NCBI GenBank assembly: GCA_902802215.1
Contig: CADCLH010000001.1
Coordinates: forward strand, 1-17,304
Reading direction: 5' to 3'
DNA length: 17,304 nucleotides
Origin: Oscillospiraceae bacterium
GTDB lineage: Bacteria > Bacillota > Clostridia > Oscillospirales > Oscillospiraceae
Shown: in pieces, positions 12,732 to 17,304 of the stretch
How the letters are laid out: each line of letters begins with the position of its first letter
Numbering within the stretch: position 1 is the stretch's first letter
Notes under the pieces: model-generated
Seen by the model: the letters and a program-made list of their open reading frames with translations, nothing else
Database searches by the model: none
Told to the model about the DNA's origin: nothing
Program-made: the position numbers and the translations under genes

Positions 12732-13892
12732 ATGAGGATCAGCGATCGGATGCGCGGCGTGGTGCGGCTCGAGATCTTCGGGGCGCTGCCGCCGGCCCTG
12801 CTCAACGCGGCCGCCGACGGAGGGATCGCGCTCTGGCGGGCGGAGAGCGTGGATGAAAACACGCTGCGCCTGTGCTGCTGGGAAGGGCAGCTCGACGCGC
12901 TCCGGGCGCTCGCGGAGCGCGCGGGCTGCGAGGTGACTGTCCTCTCCAGAAGCGGCGGGCGGGGGAACCTGCGCTTTCTGCGCAGACGCGCGCCGCTGCT
13001 GGCGGGTCTGCTGCTGGCCGCGCTGGCCGTGCTCGCGTCGTCGCTCTTCGTCTGGCAGATCGAGGTGCGCGGCAGCCGCAATCTCAGCCGCGGCGAGATC
13101 CTGCGCGCGCTCTCCGACTGCGGATTTGCCGTCGGGAGCTTCTGGCCGGGTCTGGATACCGAACGCCTGCGCAGCGAGATGCAGCTGCGCTGCCCCGGGA
13201 TCGGCTGGATGAGCGTCAACGTCAGCGGCTCGCGCGCCGTGGTGCTCGTCGTCGAGCGGGAGGAGAAGCCGCCGCTCCCGGGCGAGGCGAAGAGCGCGGA
13301 GCTGGTTGCGGCCAGGGACGGGCTCGTGCGGCGCGTCTCGATCCTCGAGGGGCGGGCGGAGGTCGAGCCCGGACAGGTCGTGACAAGAGGGGAGACGCTG
13401 GCGAGCGGGCGGCTCGACAGCCTCGCAAACGGAACGCGCGCGGTCCGGGCGCGCGGCAGCGTCATGGCCGAGACCTGGCGCGAATACCTCGCCGTGCGCC
13501 CCGCCGCGGAGACGCTCAAAACGCCGCGGGGCGTCTCGTTCAGCCGCTTTGCCCTGCAATTCGGAAAGAGACGCTTCAATTTGTATTTTGGGAGTGGAAA
13601 AGCACTTGACGGCTGTGATAAAATCGTTGCAGAATATACTCTGGGCGTGAAGGGGCTGTTTTCCACCCCGCTGCGGCTGATCCGGGAGCGCATCGTCCCC
13701 TACGACAGCTTCGTCGGATCGGACGCCGACCCGGAGGGGATGGCGGAGAGACTGGCCTCTCTGCTCACGCTGAGCGCCGAGGGACAGATCCTCGAGAGCT
13801 TTGTCAGCTGCGCCGAGGCGAGAGGCCTGCAAACCGTCACGCTCCGCGCCCACTGCATCGAGAATATCGCACAGACGCGGGAGTACGACTAG
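12732..13892 (+). CDS. yqfD: Sporulation protein YqfD
   Basis: A 386-residue membrane protein of the YqfD family, normally co-expressed with YqfC in the mother cell during sporulation. Residues 1-75 form a cytoplasmic domain. One transmembrane segment lies at about 88-108 (APLLAGLLLAALAVLASSLFVW), followed by the IEVRGSRNLSRGEILRAL stretch that resembles a POTRA-like start. The ending VTLRAHCIENIA is typical of the family. A GGAG site near 12720 precedes ATG 12732. An A/T-rich patch at 13565-13640 stands out from the GC-rich gene and contains promoter-like elements. The stop is 21 bases before phoH. Confidence 0.93.
   Translation: MRISDRMRGVVRLEIFGALPPALLNAAADGGIALWRAESVDENTLRLCCWEGQLDALRALAERAGCEVTVLSRSGGRGNLRFLRRRAPLLAGLLLAALAVLASSLFVWQIEVRGSRNLSRGEILRALSDCGFAVGSFWPGLDTERLRSEMQLRCPGIGWMSVNVSGSRAVVLVVEREEKPPLPGEAKSAELVAARDGLVRRVSILEGRAEVEPGQVVTRGETLASGRLDSLANGTRAVRARGSVMAETWREYLAVRPAAETLKTPRGVSFSRFALQFGKRRFNLYFGSGKALDGCDKIVAEYTLGVKGLFSTPLRLIRERIVPYDSFVGSDADPEGMAERLASLLTLSAEGQILESFVSCAEARGLQTVTLRAHCIENIAQTREYD
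13595..13624 (+). promoter_or_regulatory. Possible internal vegetative promoter within yqfD
   Basis: TGGAAA (13595-13600) and TAAAAT (13619-13624) are 18 bases apart in an A/T-rich patch of yqfD, about 290 bases upstream of phoH. It could supply the housekeeping genes downstream outside sporulation. This is inference from sequence pattern only. Confidence 0.3.
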
Positions 13893-13913
13893 TCCCGCGC
13901 CGGAAGGAACAGC

Positions 13914-14924
13914 ATGATCGACAAGACCATAGAAGTCGAAAGAATGGAGCACGTCATCAGCGTGTTCGGCTCCTTCGACCAGAACCTGCGCATCATCGAG
14001 AGCGAGCTGAGCGTCAAGGTGCTCGACCGCGACAACCAGATCCATATCTGCGGCGAGGCCGAACAGGTCCTGCTCGCCGAGAAGGCCATCAACGGCCTGC
14101 TGACGCTCGCGGCCAAGGGGGAGAACATCGACGCGCAGAACGTGCGCTACATCCTCAAGCTCGTCTCCGAGGGCAAGGAGACCAAAATTTCCCAGCTCGC
14201 CGGGGACGTGGTGTGCATCACCGCCAAGGGCAAGCCCATCAAGCCCAAGACCCTCGGCCAGAAGGCCTACTGCGACGCGATCCAGAAGAACACCGTCACC
14301 CTCGGCATCGGTCCGGCCGGCACCGGCAAGACCTATCTCGCCGTGGCCGCCGCCGTCGCCGCCTTCCGCGCCGAGGAGGTCAACCGCATCATCCTCACCC
14401 GCCCCGCCGTCGAGGCCGGCGAGCGGCTCGGCTTCCTGCCGGGCGATTTGCAGAGCAAGGTGGACCCCTATCTGCGGCCGCTCTACGACGCGCTGTTCGA
14501 CATGCTCGGCGCCGACACCTACCAGAAATACCTCGAGCGCGGGAATATCGAGGTCGCGCCGCTGGCCTACATGCGCGGCCGCACGCTCGACGACAGCTTC
14601 ATCATCCTCGACGAGGCGCAGAACACCTCGCGCGAGCAGATGAAAATGTTCCTGACCCGCATCGGCTTCGGCTCCAAGGTCGTCATCACCGGCGACATCA
14701 CCCAGATCGACCTGCCCGAGGACAAGACCAGCGGCCTCAAGGTCGCCATGCGGGTCCTCGAGGGCATCGACGATATCGCCATCTGCACGCTGACCGGCTC
14801 CGACGTCGTGCGCCACCGCCTCGTGCAGAAGATCATCGAGGCCTACGAGGACTTCGAGAAAAAGAATCCAGCGAGCGCGCCTGCGGAGAAAAAGCAGCCG
14901 CCGAAGCGGTACAGGAGGGGATAG
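13914..14924 (+). CDS. phoH: PhoH family ATPase
   Basis: A 336-residue cytoplasmic ATPase of the PhoH (PhoL/YbeZ) group, linked by conserved neighbourhood with YbeY to RNA metabolism; its substrate is not firmly known. Residues 1-105 include a KH-like N-terminal region. Walker A is GPAGTGKT at 133-140 and Walker B FIILDEAQN at 229-237, with LTRPAVEAGERLGFLPGDL and the arginine-bearing SDVVRHRLVQ further on. The C-terminal tail is Lys/Pro-rich and low in complexity. ATG 13914 follows GGAAGG (13902-13907). It ends 3 bases before ybeY, so the two are co-transcribed as in most bacteria. Confidence 0.95.
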   Translation: MIDKTIEVERMEHVISVFGSFDQNLRIIESELSVKVLDRDNQIHICGEAEQVLLAEKAINGLLTLAAKGENIDAQNVRYILKLVSEGKETKISQLAGDVVCITAKGKPIKPKTLGQKAYCDAIQKNTVTLGIGPAGTGKTYLAVAAAVAAFRAEEVNRIILTRPAVEAGERLGFLPGDLQSKVDPYLRPLYDALFDMLGADTYQKYLERGNIEVAPLAYMRGRTLDDSFIILDEAQNTSREQMKMFLTRIGFGSKVVITGDITQIDLPEDKTSGLKVAMRVLEGIDDIAICTLTGSDVVRHRLVQKIIEAYEDFEKKNPASAPAEKKQPPKRYRRG

Positions 14925-14927
14925 ACC

Positions 14928-15410
14928 ATGGAGCATGAGATCGAGATTTCCCGGGAAAGGACGGGCCTCGGACACAACGAGGCGGCAGGTCTGATCCGGA
15001 AGGCCGTGCGCCGCGCGCTCGACGCCGAGGGTGTGGACAGGCCCTGCCTTGTCAGCGTCCTGCTGACCGACGACGAGGGCATCCGGGCGGTGAACCGGGA
15101 GTTTCGCGGCATCGACCGGGAGACCGACGTGCTGAGCTTCCCGATGAACGAGCTGACGCCGGGCCATTTCGACCCCGACGCCTGCGACGTCGACCCCGAG
15201 ACCGGCGCGCTGATGCTGGGCGACATGATGATCTCGCTCGAGCGCTGCGCGGCCCAGGGCGAGGAGTTCAGCCACGGCTTCGGACGGGAGATCCGGTATC
15301 TGACGGTGCACTCCGTCCTGCATCTGCTGGGCTACGACCACGTGGACGAGGGCGAAATGAAGCGGCAGATGCGCGCGCGGGAAAAGGCCATTATGGGCGA
15401 CGCGGAATAA
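14928..15410 (+). CDS. ybeY: Endoribonuclease/rRNA maturation factor YbeY
   Basis: A 160-residue zinc-dependent metalloprotein involved in 16S rRNA 3'-end maturation and ribosome quality control. The signature HSVLHLLGYDH gives zinc ligands His128, His132 and His138. The upstream RGIDRETDVLSFP and LGDMMISLERC motifs are conserved. ATG 14928 follows AGGAGG in the end of phoH. In many Firmicutes diacylglycerol kinase and cytidine deaminase genes follow, but here era comes 16 bases after the stop. Confidence 0.96.
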   Translation: MEHEIEISRERTGLGHNEAAGLIRKAVRRALDAEGVDRPCLVSVLLTDDEGIRAVNREFRGIDRETDVLSFPMNELTPGHFDPDACDVDPETGALMLGDMMISLERCAAQGEEFSHGFGREIRYLTVHSVLHLLGYDHVDEGEMKRQMRAREKAIMGDAE

Positions 15411-15426
15411 TACAGGAGAGCTTGAA

Positions 15427-16317
15427 ATGACAAAAACAGCCATGATCACCATATGCGGCAGGCCGAACGTCGGCAAGTCCACGCTCACAAACGCCCTGGT
15501 GGGGGAGAAGATCGCCATCGTCTCGCCCAAGCCGCAGACCACGCGCAGCCGCATCACCGCCATCGTCAGCCACGGCGACACCCAGTTCGTGCTGCTGGAT
15601 ACGCCCGGCTTCCACAAGCCGCGGACCAGACTCGGGGACTATATGGTCAACGTCGTGCGCGAGAGCGTCGCGGACGTCGACTGCGTGCTGCTGCTCGTCG
15701 AGCCGATCCCCTCCGTCGGACCGCAGGAGGAGGCGCTGATCGAACGGCTCCGTCAGGCGAAGGTCCCGACGCTGCTGGTCATCAACAAGATCGACACCGT
15801 GGACAAGGCCGGGCTTCTCGAGGTCATGGCGGTCTACGCCGCGGCCTTCGACTTCGACGCGATCCTGCCCGTGTCGGCCAAAACCGGCGACGGACTGGAC
15901 GAGCTGCTGGCCGAGCTGGAGAAATACGCCGCCGAGGGGCCGCATCTCTTCCCGGACGACATGATCACCGATCAGCCGGAGAGACAGATCTGCGCCGAGC
16001 TCGTGCGCGAGAAGCTGCTGCGCTGCCTGGACAGGGAGATCCCGCACGGCACCGCCGTGGAGGTGACGAAGTTTTCCGAGCGCGAAAACGGCATTGTCGA
16101 TCTCGAGGTCACGATCTTCTGCGAAAAGGAGAGCCACAAGGGCATCATCATCGGCAAAAAGGGCGCCATGCTCAAAAAGATCGGAGAGCTCGCGCGGCAC
16201 GATATCGAGGACTTTCTGGGCACGAAGGTCAATTTGCAGACCTGGGTCAAGGTCAGGGAGAACTGGCGCGACTCGATGGCCTCGCTCAGAAACTTCGGCT
16301 ATTCGGATCAAAGCTAA
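15427..16317 (+). CDS. era: GTPase Era
   Basis: A 296-residue GTPase that binds near the 3' end of 16S rRNA and assists 30S subunit assembly. G-motifs are complete: GRPNVGKS (11-18), the TTR switch I region (38-40), DTPG (58-61), NKID (120-123) and SAK (150-152). The C-terminal KH domain contains IIIGKKGAMLKKIG (240-253, GKKG at 243-246). Its length matches the family. AGGAGAG precedes ATG 15427. Adjacent to ybeY and upstream of yqzL and recO, the standard Firmicute order. Confidence 0.98.
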   Translation: MTKTAMITICGRPNVGKSTLTNALVGEKIAIVSPKPQTTRSRITAIVSHGDTQFVLLDTPGFHKPRTRLGDYMVNVVRESVADVDCVLLLVEPIPSVGPQEEALIERLRQAKVPTLLVINKIDTVDKAGLLEVMAVYAAAFDFDAILPVSAKTGDGLDELLAELEKYAAEGPHLFPDDMITDQPERQICAELVREKLLRCLDREIPHGTAVEVTKFSERENGIVDLEVTIFCEKESHKGIIIGKKGAMLKKIGELARHDIEDFLGTKVNLQTWVKVRENWRDSMASLRNFGYSDQS

Positions 16318-16336
16318 CATTTGCCAGCATGCGCGG

Positions 16337-16365
16337 CCTCTGTCTGTGAATACTAAAGACAGAGG
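16337..16365 (+). promoter_or_regulatory. Hairpin covering the yqzL ribosome binding site
   Basis: CCTCTGTC (16337-16344) pairs exactly with GACAGAGG (16358-16365) around a 13-base loop. The right arm contains AGAGG of the yqzL ribosome binding site. No T run follows, so it is not a plain terminator. Confidence 0.6.
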
Positions 16366-16373
16366 TGATGCGC

Positions 16374-16487
16374 ATGAACACGGACGCGATCTGGAGGGAA
16401 TTTCAACGATCCGGCGACCCTCTGGTTTATCTGCTGTACAGGGCATTACGGGAACAGGAGCGGGACAGGCTGTCCCGCGCGGGCTGA
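16374..16487 (+). CDS. yqzL: YqzL-like small protein
   Basis: A 37-residue protein (39 if the ATG at 16368 is used) starting MNTDAIWREFQRSGDP and continuing LVYLLYRALREQER. The pattern W-x-x-F-x-x-[ST]-G-[DN]-x-x-x-YLLY-[KR]-x-[LA] matches the tiny YqzL family, which lies between era and recO in Bacillus and other Firmicutes, exactly as here. Its function is unknown. The second ATG is preferred because AGAGGTG (16361-16367) lies 6 bases upstream of it and touches the first. The gene is short enough to be missed by standard gene callers. Confidence 0.85.
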   Translation: MNTDAIWREFQRSGDPLVYLLYRALREQERDRLSRAG

Positions 16488-16504
16488 ACCGGGAGCGTAC
16501 ATAG

Positions 16505-17242
16505 ATGTTTCAAACGGTAAACGCGCTGGTGCTGCGCGAGGTGAGATACAAGGAGGCCGACCGCATCCTGACCCTGCTGACGGATACGGAGGGCAAGCTC
16601 ACCGTCAAGGCGCGCGGCGCACTGAGAAAAAGCAGCAGGACCGCCGCGGCCACCCAGCAGCTCACCTGTTCGGAGATGACGCTGTTCGGGAACAAGGGCC
16701 GCTGGACGGTGAACGAGGCGACCGTCAGGGAGCCCTTCTCCGGCCTGCGGGAGGATATGGGGCGCTTTGCGCTCGGGGCCTACTTCGCCGAATGCATGGA
16801 GGCCTTCAGCGTCGAGGACCAGCCGGAGCCGGAGCTTTTACAGCTCGGGCTCAATAGCCTGTACGCCCTCAGCCGCAACCTGTACCCGCAGGAAAAGATC
16901 AAGGCCGCCTTCGAGCTGCGGCTCATGTGCCTGTCCGGCTACGCGCCGGAGCTGGGGCGCTGCGCCGTGTGCGGGAAGGAGCCGGAGGACCCGGTCCTCA
17001 GCCTCGAGCGCGGACAGGTCTGCTGCTTCGACTGCGGCCGCGCGTCAGGGGAGAGCGCGTCCCTCGCCGGCGGAGCCCTGGACGCGGCGCGCTTTCTCTG
17101 TACGGCGCCGCCGAAGCAGTTCCTCTCCTTCCGGATCGGGGACGACGCGCTGCTAAAGCTGTCGGACGCCGCCGAGCGCTATCTCCTGCGCCGCGCCGAG
17201 CGCGGGTTTTCCACGCTGGACTACTGGAAACGCATACGTTGA
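16505..17242 (+). CDS. recO: DNA repair protein RecO
   Basis: A 245-residue recombination mediator that, with RecR, helps load RecA on SSB-coated single-stranded DNA at gaps. The N-terminal OB-fold (1-80) contains the conserved VLREVRYKEADRILTLLTDTEGKLTVKARG-type start (described by position: residues 9-38). A zinc finger is formed by Cys153 and Cys156 (CAVCGK) and Cys173/174 with Cys177 (CCFDCG). The C-terminal helical region reads ...YLLRRAERGFSTLDYW. ATG 16505 follows a CGGGAG site. It lies 17 bases after yqzL. Both zinc pairs are intact, unlike the E. coli protein. Confidence 0.95.
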   Translation: MFQTVNALVLREVRYKEADRILTLLTDTEGKLTVKARGALRKSSRTAAATQQLTCSEMTLFGNKGRWTVNEATVREPFSGLREDMGRFALGAYFAECMEAFSVEDQPEPELLQLGLNSLYALSRNLYPQEKIKAAFELRLMCLSGYAPELGRCAVCGKEPEDPVLSLERGQVCCFDCGRASGESASLAGGALDAARFLCTAPPKQFLSFRIGDDALLKLSDAAERYLLRRAERGFSTLDYWKRIR

Positions 17243-17275
17243 GACAGAAAGATCATATAATGGGATACATGTGCC

Positions 17276-17304
17276 ATGAGTTTTTTTGAAAAGAGCCTGA
17301 CAAC
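17276..17304 (+). CDS. Start of a gene cut by the window edge, possibly mutS2
   Basis: The last 29 bases read MSFFEKSLTT and run off the window. The sequence F-E-K-S-L-x-T is reminiscent of the N terminus of endonuclease MutS2 in Clostridia (typically ...EKSL.TLEL), and mutS2 often follows recO there. There is no strong ribosome binding site. A TATAAT box (17256-17261) is nearby but has no well-spaced -35. Ten residues are too few for certainty. Confidence 0.4.

Noticed and set aside
13606..13640. TTGACG ... TATACT as a promoter in yqfD
   Set aside because: The 23-base spacer is too long for a sigma-A promoter. The nearby TGGAAA-18-TAAAAT pair is the better candidate and is itself only tentative.
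12615..15617. A 1000-residue open frame on the minus strand opposite yqfC-yqfD-phoH-ybeY
   Set aside because: It lies wholly antisense to well-supported conserved genes. Its composition (Asp/Leu/Val/Gly/Arg-rich, rich in 'DDLAAE'-like runs) is the typical shadow of GC-rich codon use, and it has no recognisable domain.
17239..17261. TTGAGA ... TATAAT after recO as a promoter for the next gene
   Set aside because: Only 11 bases separate the boxes. TATAAT alone is suggestive but not enough to annotate.
17260..17289. A 9-residue frame starting at 17260 after recO
   Set aside because: It is too short, has no ribosome binding site, and overlaps the better candidate start at 17276.

Overview
The window looks like a chromosomal core segment of a GC-rich, endospore-forming Firmicute of the class Clostridia, most likely Oscillospirales/Oscillospiraceae-like. 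The basis is the sporulation genes yqfC, yqfD and a ylbJ homologue, the order yqfC-yqfD-phoH-ybeY-era-yqzL-recO, the murA-walJ-rlmH cluster, strong AAGGAGG-type ribosome binding sites, and extragenic hairpin repeats of a kind I associate with gut Clostridia. The placement is inferred from gene content; no 16S gene is present. I see no phage, transposon, CRISPR array, toxin-antitoxin pair or tRNA gene.

Layout. 1-2850: a Nudix hydrolase, a VanW-family envelope protein with its own promoter, then a convergent DNA repair methyltransferase, the last two separated by a strong bidirectional terminator. 2851-3577 has no protein gene. It holds the tmRNA gene ssrA (minus strand) with its terminator, a row of small hairpins, a 12-bp palindrome with a diverged repeat, and a copy of the GTCATTGCGAG...GCAATCC repeat. 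3578-4563 (minus): smpB and a cyclophilin, overlapping by 4 nt, so SmpB lies just upstream of the tmRNA it works with. 4879-5430: ADP-ribose pyrophosphatase. 5519-8090: murA, walJ-like MBL hydrolase, rlmH. 8158-11411: a DUF2007-like small protein, an alpha-phosphohexomutase, and a two-gene chromate-transporter pair coupled by ATGA overlaps. 11415-12383 (minus): ylbJ-like sporulation membrane protein. 12455-17242: yqfC, yqfD, phoH, ybeY, era, yqzL and recO, followed by the first codons of what may be mutS2.

Functional themes: trans-translation (smpB/ssrA), ribosome and rRNA maturation (rlmH, ybeY, era, perhaps phoH), peptidoglycan synthesis and envelope (murA, VanW), sporulation (ylbJ, yqfCD), DNA repair (ogt, recO), and nucleotide or sugar-phosphate metabolism (two Nudix enzymes, phosphohexomutase).

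Most of the window is ordinary conserved chromosome and I found no convincing undescribed system. The points most worth a second look are: a perfect 39-bp in-frame tandem duplication inside the phosphohexomutase gene; a terminator-like 12-bp perfect hairpin inside the 3' end of the ylbJ-like gene; a hairpin that would cover the ribosome binding site of the tiny yqzL gene; the extragenic repeats around ssrA; and a tmRNA tag ending in VLLAA.
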